Below, piece after piece: positions 51,399 through 58,876 of a stretch of DNA of 64,000 nt (the first letter of the stretch is position 1; each line of letters opens with the position of its first letter). The notes beneath the pieces are model-generated. The model saw only the letters and a list, made by a program, of their open reading frames with translations, did not search any database and was not told the DNA's origin. The position numbers and the translations under genes were made by a program. The DNA comes from Blastocatellia bacterium (lineage in GTDB: Bacteria > Acidobacteriota > Blastocatellia > Chloracidobacteriales > JADJPF01). The stretch spans positions 62,001-126,000 of the forward strand of contig JADJPF010000022.1 in the NCBI GenBank assembly GCA_016713405.1, written 5' to 3'.

Positions 51399-52538
51399 TT
51401 ATTTTAAGATTTGGCTAGCTATAACTATTTTTTGTATTTCCGAAGTGCCTTCATAAATACGAGTTGAACGAATATCCCTATAAAGACGCTCTGTAATCAC
51501 TCCATGCACTAATCCGCTACCGCCATGAATTTGAACTGCTTGATCTACAGCACGTTGAGCCGATTCTGTAGCAAAAAGCTTTGCCATTGCTGCTTCACGT
51601 GTAATTTTTCCCCCTTGATCTTTTAACCAAGCAGCACGATAAACCAGCAATCTAGCTGCGTCTAGCTCTGTAGCAATTTCAGCTAACTTAAATTGTGTTG
51701 CTTGAAGTTCACTTAATGGACGGTTAAATTGTATTCGATTTTTTGCATAACTAATTGCTTCATCTAAAGCACGTGTCCCCATACCTAATGCCATTGCTCC
51801 AACACTAGCGCGAAATGTATCTAAAACACGCATTGCTAGCTTAAAACCTTGCCCAGGCTCGCCTAAGAGTTGACTGCTAGAAATTCTACAATCATTAAAT
51901 GTTAATTCCCCAATTGGATGAGGAGATATTAACTTAAGTTTTTTTATGGTTATTCCTGGCGTGTCAGCATTTACTACAAAAGCCGAAACTCCCTTGTTTC
52001 CAAGCGTTGGGTCAGTTTTAGCAAATAATGTATAAAAACTTGCTATTCCAGCATTAGAAATAAAGCGTTTAGTCCCATTAAGAATATAATCGTCCCCATC
52101 TTTGATTGCAGTCGTCTGCATTGAACCCGTGTCAGAGCCTGCATTAGGCTCGGTGATGGCAAATGCTGCAATATATTCACCGCTAGCTACTTTAGGTAAG
52201 TATTCTTGTTTTTGCTGCTCACTACCAGCTAAAGTAATAGCATAACTACCTAAGCCTTGCATAGCAAACATTAAATCTGCTAGCCCTGATATATAGCAAA
52301 GCCTCTCACGTGCTAAACAAATTGAACGAACATCAGGCGGCTCAAACTCGCCTCCAAAGCTAGCTGGAACAACTAGCTTAAGTAATCCTGCGTCAGCTAG
52401 CTGGCAGATTATTTCTTTAGCGTGTTGGTCTTCGTCCTCACGTTCAAGGTCTAAGCTTGCACGATGTTGATTAATAAAATTAGTAAGTCTTTCTTGAAGT
52501 TTTTCGTGGTGTTCAGCAAAAAAAAATTGATTATCCAT
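51399..52538 (-). CDS. Acyl-CoA dehydrogenase
   Basis: 379 residues. This FAD enzyme introduces the alpha-beta double bond into an acyl-CoA. Motifs: AFAITEPNAGSD, NGTKRFISNAG, the flavin/CoA part ERLYRDIRSTRIYEGTSEIQ, where the glutamate in YEGTSE fits the short/medium-chain catalytic base. Length is usual. It is the last gene of a four-gene operon after the hydratase (5-bp gap). Its substrate is unknown. Confidence 0.93.
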   Translation of the reverse strand: MDNQFFFAEHHEKLQERLTNFINQHRASLDLEREDEDQHAKEIICQLADAGLLKLVVPASFGGEFEPPDVRSICLARERLCYISGLADLMFAMQGLGSYAITLAGSEQQKQEYLPKVASGEYIAAFAITEPNAGSDTGSMQTTAIKDGDDYILNGTKRFISNAGIASFYTLFAKTDPTLGNKGVSAFVVNADTPGITIKKLKLISPHPIGELTFNDCRISSSQLLGEPGQGFKLAMRVLDTFRASVGAMALGMGTRALDEAISYAKNRIQFNRPLSELQATQFKLAEIATELDAARLLVYRAAWLKDQGGKITREAAMAKLFATESAQRAVDQAVQIHGGSGLVHGVITERLYRDIRSTRIYEGTSEIQKIVIASQILK

Positions 52539-52543
52539 AATTT

Positions 52544-53338
52544 TTATTTTTGAAAATTAGCTTTTCGTTTTTCTACAAAAGCTTGATAAGCTTCGTTGTA
52601 ATCAGGGTGCTGCATACAAATAGCCTGTGCTTGGGCTTCGGCTTCTAATGCTGCGGTAAAGCTCATATTAAATTCTTGATTAAGCATTTCTTTGGTAATA
52701 GCCAACCCAAATCCAGGGCCTTCAGCTAATTTTTTAGCCCATTGCCAGGCTTCATTCATCAACTCTTCGCTAGAAACTAATTTATTATAAAGCCCTATTT
52801 TTTCAGCATCTTCAGCAGAAACAAAATCACCTGTAAAAAGCATTTCTGTTGCTTTACTAAGTCCTACAACTCTAGGAAGTAAAAAAGCTGCTCCCATGTC
52901 GGCTCCAGACAACCCGACTTTAACAAACAAAAAAGCGATCCGAGCCGCTGGGCAAGCAATGCGTATATCAGAAGCAAGAGCAATCATAGCACCTGCACCC
53001 GCTACAACCCCATTAAGTGCAGTAATTACAGGTTTACGCAGTGCGCGAATATTTCCAACTAGTTCACAAGTCATTCTGGTAAATTCCAGCAGCCCTGCCA
53101 TGTCTCGCCCCATCAATTGACCAATAATATCTTTAACATCTCCACCAGAACAAAATCCGCGTCCCTCTCCTGTTACAATCACACTTCCAACTTCCCTGCG
53201 GTTTTGTAGAGTGCGGAAAAGGTCTGTTAGTTCCCTGTAAACTTCAAATGTTAAAGCATTAAGTCTATCAGGACGATCTAAGGTAATTGTTGCAACTCGT
53301 TCTTTTTCCTCATAACGAAAAGACTTTGTTTCTATCAT
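52544..53338 (-). CDS. Enoyl-CoA hydratase/isomerase family protein
   Basis: 264-residue crotonase-fold enzyme. The oxyanion-hole strands are visible in GRGFCSGGDVKD and ALNGVVAGAGAMIALASDIRIA. At the place of the second catalytic glutamate of hydratases it has GADMGAAFLLPR, closer to PaaG-like isomerases, so hydration, isomerisation or another reaction is possible. It lies between the RidA-like gene and the dehydrogenase. Confidence 0.9.
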   Translation of the reverse strand: MIETKSFRYEEKERVATITLDRPDRLNALTFEVYRELTDLFRTLQNRREVGSVIVTGEGRGFCSGGDVKDIIGQLMGRDMAGLLEFTRMTCELVGNIRALRKPVITALNGVVAGAGAMIALASDIRIACPAARIAFLFVKVGLSGADMGAAFLLPRVVGLSKATEMLFTGDFVSAEDAEKIGLYNKLVSSEELMNEAWQWAKKLAEGPGFGLAITKEMLNQEFNMSFTAALEAEAQAQAICMQHPDYNEAYQAFVEKRKANFQK

Positions 53339-53373
53339 TTATTAATCCTCTAACTAATTTATTTTACGGCAAG

Positions 53374-53781
53374 TTAAATTATAGCCATAGCTTCTATTTC
53401 AACCTTAGCCTCTGGCTCAAGCAATGACTTAACTTCAACAAGTGCCATAGCAGGAAAATGCTTCCCAATTTCCTTACGATATGCAGCACCAACGGATTTG
53501 ATTTGGTTTATATATTCTTGTTTATCAGTAACATAGATAGTTAATTTACCAATATCTGTAGCCTCACCTCCAGCAGCTTTTGTTATAGCAACCACATTGC
53601 TTAAAGCTTGCTCAAATTGAGCCACAAAATCTTGGCTAACTAGCTTTTGATCCTTATCCCAAGCAATTTGACCAGCAATAAAAAGCACTTGACCAGCTTT
53701 TTTTGCCAACATTCCATTGTTATAGCCAAGTGGTTTTGCCCAACCATCTGGATTTATTTTTTCAAATTTTTCTTCAGACAT
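53374..53781 (-). CDS. RidA-family (YjgF/UK114) protein
   Basis: 135-residue trimeric RidA-type fold with GQIAWDKD, the QFEQALSNVVAITKAAGG helix and the terminal EVKSLLEPEAKVEIEAMAI strand. RidA proteins hydrolyse reactive enamines/imines. The usual arginine of the active RidA subgroup (before SGQ-P) is not obvious. Its position inside a CoA-ester catabolic operon suggests a dedicated imine or enol intermediate rather than general housekeeping. Confidence 0.88.
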   Translation of the reverse strand: MSEEKFEKINPDGWAKPLGYNNGMLAKKAGQVLFIAGQIAWDKDQKLVSQDFVAQFEQALSNVVAITKAAGGEATDIGKLTIYVTDKQEYINQIKSVGAAYRKEIGKHFPAMALVEVKSLLEPEAKVEIEAMAII

Positions 53782-53811
53782 ATAACTTCACCTAAAAGGA
53801 TTAATTTTTAA

Positions 53812-54588
53812 TTAATAAGGAATTGCTCCACCACAAATATTAATGGCTTGGCCGTTGATGCCTGCGGCAGAAGGTGACGCAAGAGCTACAGTTAAAAAAG
53901 CAACTTCTTCTGGCTTAAAAAGTCGGCGTTGCGGGGTCATTTGCTCTAAAGCTGTTCGGGCCTGCTCTTTGCTTGCTCCGGTTTTACTCATAATTATATT
54001 TATTGCATTTTCGCCCATATCAGTTTCAACATAACCGGGACAAATAGCATTAATTGTAATATTTTTTGTTGCAACATCTTGAGCAGCAGCTTTTGTTAAG
54101 CCTAAAACCCCGTGTTTAGAAGCAGCATAAGCACTTATATAAGGTGCGCCAGCTTTACCAGCAATTGAAGCAATATTAATAATTCGTCCCCAACCTCGTT
54201 CTAACATTTTTGGAAGTGCCGCTTTCATACATCGAAAAGTGCCATTAAGGTTAACTTCCATTATTTGCGACCAAAGTTCTTCAGTGCATTTTACAATAGG
54301 TGCGCTTGCAGCAATTCCAGCATTGTTAACCAAAATGTCACAACCGCCCCATTTTTCTTCTATTTCCCGAAAAGCTTTTTCAACACTTTCAATTTTGGAA
54401 ACGTCTAGCAAAACAGCTAGAGATGGACGACCCAGGGCATCTATTTCTTGGGCTACTTTTCCAATTTCTTCACTGCTTCGAGCGGCAACAATAACGTGCG
54501 CTCCAGCTTGGGCTAAGGCTATGGCACAAGCGCGACCAATTCCACGCCCGCCACCTGTTACTAAGGCTATTTTTCCAAATAATTCCAT
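53812..54588 (-). CDS. Short-chain dehydrogenase/reductase (3-hydroxyacyl/3-oxoacyl type)
   Basis: 258-residue classical SDR. It shows VTGGGRGIGRA (cofactor loop), NNAGIA, a catalytic Ser in INIASIAG, and YxxxK (YAASKHG), plus the CPGYVETDM loop typical of FabG-like and 3-hydroxyacyl-CoA dehydrogenases. It is the first gene of the four-gene operon SDR-RidA-hydratase-dehydrogenase. In that context it probably oxidises a 3-hydroxyacyl-CoA or a cyclic alcohol. Confidence 0.92.
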   Translation of the reverse strand: MELFGKIALVTGGGRGIGRACAIALAQAGAHVIVAARSSEEIGKVAQEIDALGRPSLAVLLDVSKIESVEKAFREIEEKWGGCDILVNNAGIAASAPIVKCTEELWSQIMEVNLNGTFRCMKAALPKMLERGWGRIINIASIAGKAGAPYISAYAASKHGVLGLTKAAAQDVATKNITINAICPGYVETDMGENAINIIMSKTGASKEQARTALEQMTPQRRLFKPEEVAFLTVALASPSAAGINGQAINICGGAIPY

Positions 54589-54717
54589 AATTTTTAATAA
54601 TTAAAACAGATTTTTTTCAAGATAAGTTGTCAGCCTAGCGCGAAAGTCCGTTTTAAGTCAAGTTATCCTGAAAGCAAAATTTAAGCTATTTCTGGGCGAT
54701 TTTTCCGGGACTGATTA

Positions 54718-54746
54718 TTGACACTCTTAAGAATCAGAATTATTCT
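54718..54746 (+). promoter_or_regulatory. Promoter of the peroxiredoxin operon with overlapping palindrome
   Basis: TTGACA (54718-54723), a 17-bp spacer and TATTCT (54741-54746) form a good sigma-70 promoter about 50 bp before the start. AGAAT-T-ATTCT (54736-54746) covers the -10 and is the type of short palindrome used by Fur/PerR regulators; this link is only suggestive. Confidence 0.55.
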
Positions 54747-54797
54747 AATTCGCAAATTTGCTAGAAATTAAAAATTCAAATTATACGGAGGACTTAT

Positions 54798-55346
54798 ATG
54801 TCTCAAGCTAAAGTTGGTCATGCAGCACCAAGTTTTGATATGCCATCTACAAAAAACATTGAGCAACTCAATGAAAATACAAAATCCTGTGATTACAAAG
54901 GCCGATGGCTAGTTTTACTTTTCTATCCTTTAGATTTTACTTTTGTTTGTCCAACAGAATTAACTGCTTTTAGTGATGTTTATGATGATTTCCAAGGTAT
55001 TGGAGCAGATATTGTTGGTGTTTCTACAGACTCAGTTTATTCCCATCGTGCTTGGTTAAGAACCCCACGCAGTCAAGGTGGAGTTGAAGGTCTAAAATAT
55101 CCTTTAGCAGCAGATTTAACTAAAGAAGTATCCCGCCAATATGGTGTTTTAATTGAAGATAAAGGTATTGCATTACGTTGCCTTTTCATCATCGATCCAG
55201 AAGGTGTATTACGTTATGCAGTAGTTCATGATTTAAACATTGGCCGTTCTGCTGATGAAACTTTGCGCGTAATCCAAGCTTTACAAACTGGTGGTCTCTG
55301 CCAAGCTAACTGGAGACCAGGTCAAGAAACATTAAAAGTTGGTTAA
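54798..55346 (+). CDS. 2-Cys peroxiredoxin (AhpC/Prx1 type)
   Basis: 182-residue thiol peroxidase that reduces H2O2 and organic peroxides. The peroxidatic cysteine is in DFTFVCPTE (about residue 51), and the resolving cysteine near the C-terminus in GGLCQANW. The supporting Arg and the HDLNIGRSADETLR segment are typical. The SD is CGGAGG. The CxxC redoxin 51 bp downstream is its likely partner. Confidence 0.95.
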   Translation: MSQAKVGHAAPSFDMPSTKNIEQLNENTKSCDYKGRWLVLLFYPLDFTFVCPTELTAFSDVYDDFQGIGADIVGVSTDSVYSHRAWLRTPRSQGGVEGLKYPLAADLTKEVSRQYGVLIEDKGIALRCLFIIDPEGVLRYAVVHDLNIGRSADETLRVIQALQTGGLCQANWRPGQETLKVG

Positions 55347-55397
55347 TTGATTGATTAATAACATTTTATTGGCTTGCTTTAAGAAAGGAAAAACCTT

Positions 55398-55871
55398 ATG
55401 CCAATGAGAATCGGGACACAACTGCCTTCTTTAGAAGGTGCAACAGAATGGACTAATAGCAACCTTGAAGAAGTAAATTCATTTATTCAAGGTAAGCCAG
55501 CTTTAATCCATTTTTGGGCGGTAAGTTGCGGTATTTGCAAGACTAATTTACCAAGAATTGCTGAATGGCGCGACAAATACAAAGAAGATGGCTTAAGAAT
55601 AGTTGCTGTTCACATGCCACGCTATCCCGAAGACCAAGACCTTGTGGCAGTACGAGAGGCAATAGAAAAATTTGGTATCGTTGAGCCTTGTGCAATAGAT
55701 AATCTGCACAAAATGCGAGACGCTTTCCAAAATGATCAAGGGTTTGTTCCTGCTTACTACCTTTTTGACCAAGAAGGTAAACTAAAAAGTTTTGCTGCCG
55801 GTGAACGAGGTTTAGATATGTTGTCTTCGGCTCTTAACCGTGTGATGACAGCCTTAAAGCCTGCTACTTAA
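55398..55871 (+). CDS. Cytoplasmic thioredoxin/TlpA-like redoxin
   Basis: 157 residues with a thioredoxin fold. The active site is WAVSCGICKTN (CGIC), and the cis-proline strand GFVPAYYLFDQEG is present. No signal peptide is seen, so it is cytoplasmic, unlike most TlpA proteins. It follows the peroxiredoxin gene by 51 bp and probably reduces it. A terminator follows. Confidence 0.9.
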   Translation: MPMRIGTQLPSLEGATEWTNSNLEEVNSFIQGKPALIHFWAVSCGICKTNLPRIAEWRDKYKEDGLRIVAVHMPRYPEDQDLVAVREAIEKFGIVEPCAIDNLHKMRDAFQNDQGFVPAYYLFDQEGKLKSFAAGERGLDMLSSALNRVMTALKPAT

Positions 55872-55899
55872 AACTTATAAGCCAACATAGAATAAAAAT

Positions 55900-55930
55900 A
55901 AGCGGCCTAAAAGCCGCTTGTTTTATTTTA
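55900..55930 (+). terminator. Terminator of the peroxiredoxin operon
   Basis: AAGCGGC (55900-55906) pairs with GCCGCTT (55913-55919), followed by GTTTTATTTT. The remaining part of the 312-bp gap (to 56183) carries the TGCCA palindromes and the promoter of the next gene. Confidence 0.85.
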
Positions 55931-55945
55931 AAAACTAATATGTCC

Positions 55946-56003
55946 TGCCAAAACTGGCAATGCTGCCAAAACTGACAAGTAACTTTTCCTGCCAAAACTG
56001 GCA
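55946..56003. repeat. Three copies of TGCCA-AAAC-TGGCA
   Basis: Palindromic 14-mers lie at 55946-55959, 55964-55977 (one base changed: TGACA) and 55990-56003. A fourth, looser TGGCA...TGCCA lies at about 56115. They may be binding sites for a dimeric regulator of the 56184 gene or a small repeat family. No regulator gene adjoins. Confidence 0.5.
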
Positions 56004-56183
56004 AATAGCCTAAATTTAAGCTAAAAATTAAAAATCTACCTTCCATTAACCCATTGTTATACAACAAATAGCTAATTCAAAAATAAATATCAAAATTTTT
56101 CCACTATTGGCATTTGTTTTGCCATTGTTCTTGGTCAAACAAACACAAATCAAACATTAAATAAAATCAAGGAGATTAAAACA

Positions 56184-57365
56184 ATGCCATCAATTAATTC
56201 TAACTACTCTGCTTCTTACAATAACTATGCTAATAACAACGAAAACAACCAATTTCAAAAAGCTAATACTGCTAAAAACGAGCAAACTGCTAATTCAACT
56301 AACACAAACACTCCTAATCCTGATGATTCTGTATTAATCAAAGGTCACGCTCGTGGCGGAGATTTAGCAGCTAATAATTGTGACCCAACAGATCATAAAA
56401 ATTATAAAGCCGGTGTCATAGCTCCCAAGGATCAACACCAAGAAACTTCCCCCAATTATAACAATTACAAAAACAATCATAATTATGATTACAAATGTAA
56501 TCCTGCTTATGGCGATATGATGAAAATGAAAATGCAACAAATGTGTGAGCCAAAAAATTCCTATATGGATAAAATGGATAAAGCGAACCAATGTGTTTCC
56601 AAAGCTTATGATATGGTCAACAACAACAATAGCTGGGAAAAAGCTGGTATGCAAGAAATGGATAAAAACGGTCGAGCCTACTGCGAACCAAACAAAATGG
56701 ACAAAATGGACAAAATGGATCAAGCTAAATGCGAACCAGGTCAAGTAGAAGGGCCAAAAGAGCCAAAATTAGGTAAAGTAGTTGATAAAGTATTAGACCT
56801 AGTAAAAGATTCCTTAAAAATTGTTAAATCCGTACTTAAACAAAATTCTCAAATCATTGGTTTATTAGAAAAATTAGTTGACAAGCTTAGTGATACAAAA
56901 GCCCCAAATTCAACTAATGGTGCTGGTCAAGCTGATCCAACCAAACCAACAACCGGAACTGGTCAAACTGGTCAAACTGGTCAAACTGGTCAAGCTGGTC
57001 AAGCTGGTCAAGCTGATAAAAGCAACCCATTTAGCCAAATACTTGATTTATTAAAATCTGTAATTCAAATGTTAAAAGATTTACTAGCAGGCAAACCAGG
57101 TGATGACCAAGTTGTTAAACCAGGAATTCCTAAAGAACCAAAAGAACCCGTTGCACCAAAACCACCTCAAATGCCTCCAGGCATGGAGGTTGGCAACCCA
57201 CCAACTAATAGCAAGGAAATTGAATTAGCAATAGCAGCATTAGAACTAGCTCTTAGTGTGTTAAAGAACAATGCTCAATCACCTGCTGAACAACAACCTC
57301 CAACTACTCAACAAGCTCCACAAAATGACATTAAAATGAATATGGCATGGCAAATGAAAGCATAA
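56184..57365 (+). CDS. Low-complexity protein with amphipathic helices, unknown function
   Basis: 393 residues with no signal peptide or TM. The N-terminal 150 residues are Asn/Tyr/Lys-rich. A Met-Asp-Lys region follows (MDKMDKMD repeated), then a helix rich in Val/Leu/Lys (about 196-235), a Gly-Gln-Thr/Ala tandem repeat, a second helix (about 280-305), a Pro-rich linker and a third helix (about 345-370). It could be a self-assembling or matrix-like protein, but that is inference. The SD is AAGGAG. It ends at a strong terminator. Confidence 0.7.
   Translation: MPSINSNYSASYNNYANNNENNQFQKANTAKNEQTANSTNTNTPNPDDSVLIKGHARGGDLAANNCDPTDHKNYKAGVIAPKDQHQETSPNYNNYKNNHNYDYKCNPAYGDMMKMKMQQMCEPKNSYMDKMDKANQCVSKAYDMVNNNNSWEKAGMQEMDKNGRAYCEPNKMDKMDKMDQAKCEPGQVEGPKEPKLGKVVDKVLDLVKDSLKIVKSVLKQNSQIIGLLEKLVDKLSDTKAPNSTNGAGQADPTKPTTGTGQTGQTGQTGQAGQAGQADKSNPFSQILDLLKSVIQMLKDLLAGKPGDDQVVKPGIPKEPKEPVAPKPPQMPPGMEVGNPPTNSKEIELAIAALELALSVLKNNAQSPAEQQPPTTQQAPQNDIKMNMAWQMKA
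56958..57014 (+). repeat. 9-bp tandem repeat inside the low-complexity gene
   Basis: The unit ACTGGTCAA (later GCTGGTCAA) is repeated about six times in frame, encoding T/A-G-Q triplets. Another 9-bp repeat (AAAATGGAC, three copies near 56694-56720) encodes K-M-D. Such tracts vary in copy number by slippage. Confidence 0.85.
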
Positions 57366-57391
57366 TTATCTTCACTTACTAGTTACTCCCT

Positions 57392-57421
57392 AGCCCTACC
57401 CTACAAGGTAGGGCTTTTTTA
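57392..57421 (+). terminator. Terminator of the low-complexity gene
   Basis: AGCCCTACC (57392-57400) pairs with GGTAGGGCT (57407-57415), followed by six T. It touches the end of the convergent Nim-like gene. Confidence 0.9.
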
Positions 57422-58078
57422 TTTTATCTTATTTCTATCCATATATTTATAAAGATAATCTGGCACATCTCCAATATTTCTTTCATCTGCAATTAATTCC
57501 TTAGTAGCTAGCTGCAATGGCAAAACCCCAGCCCAAACTGGCAAGTTATAATCTTCCTCATCATCAATTGGCTGACCTGTTCGCACTTTTGCAGAAACTT
57601 CTGTTAAGGGAAGTGCCAAAACCGAAGTAGCTTTAAGCTCTTGTTCATTGGGAATACGAGCTTCTGACCAGCGGCCCGGCATTATATGTTCAGTAAAAGC
57701 TTCTAAAGCTGACATTTTTTCTTCTCTGTCTGTTATTAGCGTTGCACAGCCAAACATCACTACTGATCGATAGTTAAAAGAATGATGAAAAGCCGACCTT
57801 GCCAGCACAATTCCATCAATTAAAGTTATTGTAACACAAACATCTATGCCTTCTGATAGCGAGCGCATCATCCTGCTAGCTGTTGAGCCATGAAATATCA
57901 ATCTATCACCCTGGCGAGCATAACCCGTAGGAATTACATAGGGATTACCATCAGCAATAAAGCCTATATGACAAACAAATCCTTCATCAAGAATTTTATA
58001 AACAACATCTTTTTTATAATCACCTCGTTTTGGTAAGCGTTTTAATGTGGTTCGGTCTGTTGGAGTAAATTCTGTCAT
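57419..58078 (-). CDS. Nim-like pyridoxamine-5'-phosphate-oxidase-fold flavoprotein
   Basis: 219 residues. The FMN-binding split barrel of the NimA/PNPOx superfamily is visible: RGDYKKDVVYKILDEGFVCHIGF, YVIPTGYARQGDRLIFHGSTASRM, and CVTITLIDGIVLARSAFHHSFNYRSVVMFG. These proteins reduce or bind flavin/heme-type substrates, and some reduce nitroimidazoles. No drug resistance claim is made here. It is a single gene. Confidence 0.88.
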   Translation of the reverse strand: MTEFTPTDRTTLKRLPKRGDYKKDVVYKILDEGFVCHIGFIADGNPYVIPTGYARQGDRLIFHGSTASRMMRSLSEGIDVCVTITLIDGIVLARSAFHHSFNYRSVVMFGCATLITDREEKMSALEAFTEHIMPGRWSEARIPNEQELKATSVLALPLTEVSAKVRTGQPIDDEEDYNLPVWAGVLPLQLATKELIADERNIGDVPDYLYKYMDRNKIK

Positions 58079-58240
58079 AAAATCCTCTAAAATTAATTTT
58101 ATCTAAAGAACCAAAAGTTTCCTTGCTCAGTTTTTTGAATGAATTTATCGTTGACTAAACGACTTTATCAGAAGCAGCAATCAATAAATAAATCAATAAA
58201 TCATTTAGCTAAAATTCTGTTAAGTTAAAAATTAATTATT

Positions 58241-58864
58241 TTATTCTCTGACTAAGCTTTGTAAAACACTTCGATCTAGTAAATAAAGTTGAAAGCCTTG
58301 GCAATTGTTGTTATTTATAATGGTGTTAAATATAAGTGTAAAAACAACATAATAATCATTTATATTTGAGCAAGCACGAGAAAACACAGTTTCTAAGTTT
58401 TTACTCCAATTATCAAAAAAAACTTCTGGTGTGCTAACTAGCGAATCTGCTTCACCAGGAAATGTTAAAGACAAGTTTTTAGCAAAAGAAGTAGCAAAAC
58501 TTTCAGCTAAAATTTTTAGCACCATTTGAGGAGTAAAAGAAAAAAATGAGATTGGACGGTCACTTTTTGCACCTATTGTGCTAGCAATAATATTTAAGGC
58601 ATTATCTTTAGAAATAAGTAAAAGGCTAGTAGCAGGTAATTGTCCTTTTATTTCTGTAGAAACAGCAACAGCAATTGTATCAGTAAAATTTAGTTGGTCT
58701 TTAATATCTTTGATAGAAAGAAAGTAAACTTTAGCATCTTGAGCTTTAATATTTAAGTTGAGTTTTTTGCTAGCTACAGACACAGCTTGAAAGCTAGATT
58801 TTTGGCTTAGTGAGTCCAACATTGTTAGCTGACGGCCTGCAAAAAGTTCTTTTCTATCTAGCAT
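58241..58864 (-). CDS. CheC/CheX-like protein in the PilB operon
   Basis: 207 residues. The fold suggested by LPATSLLLISKDNALNIIAST and MVLKILAESFATSFAKNLSLTFPGEADSLVSTPEVF resembles CheC/CheX phosphatases of chemotaxis response regulators. The canonical ExxN pairs are only partly clear. It begins 12 bp after the PilB-receiver fusion stops and so is co-transcribed. It may act on that protein's receiver domain. Confidence 0.65.
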   Translation of the reverse strand: MLDRKELFAGRQLTMLDSLSQKSSFQAVSVASKKLNLNIKAQDAKVYFLSIKDIKDQLNFTDTIAVAVSTEIKGQLPATSLLLISKDNALNIIASTIGAKSDRPISFFSFTPQMVLKILAESFATSFAKNLSLTFPGEADSLVSTPEVFFDNWSKNLETVFSRACSNINDYYVVFTLIFNTIINNNNCQGFQLYLLDRSVLQSLVRE

Positions 58865-58876
58865 TAGTATTCCTTC

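Noticed and set aside
56364..56744. His/Ile-rich minus-strand frame
   Set aside because: It is antisense to the Asn/Met-Asp-Lys repeat region of 56184-57365 and reflects its biased composition.
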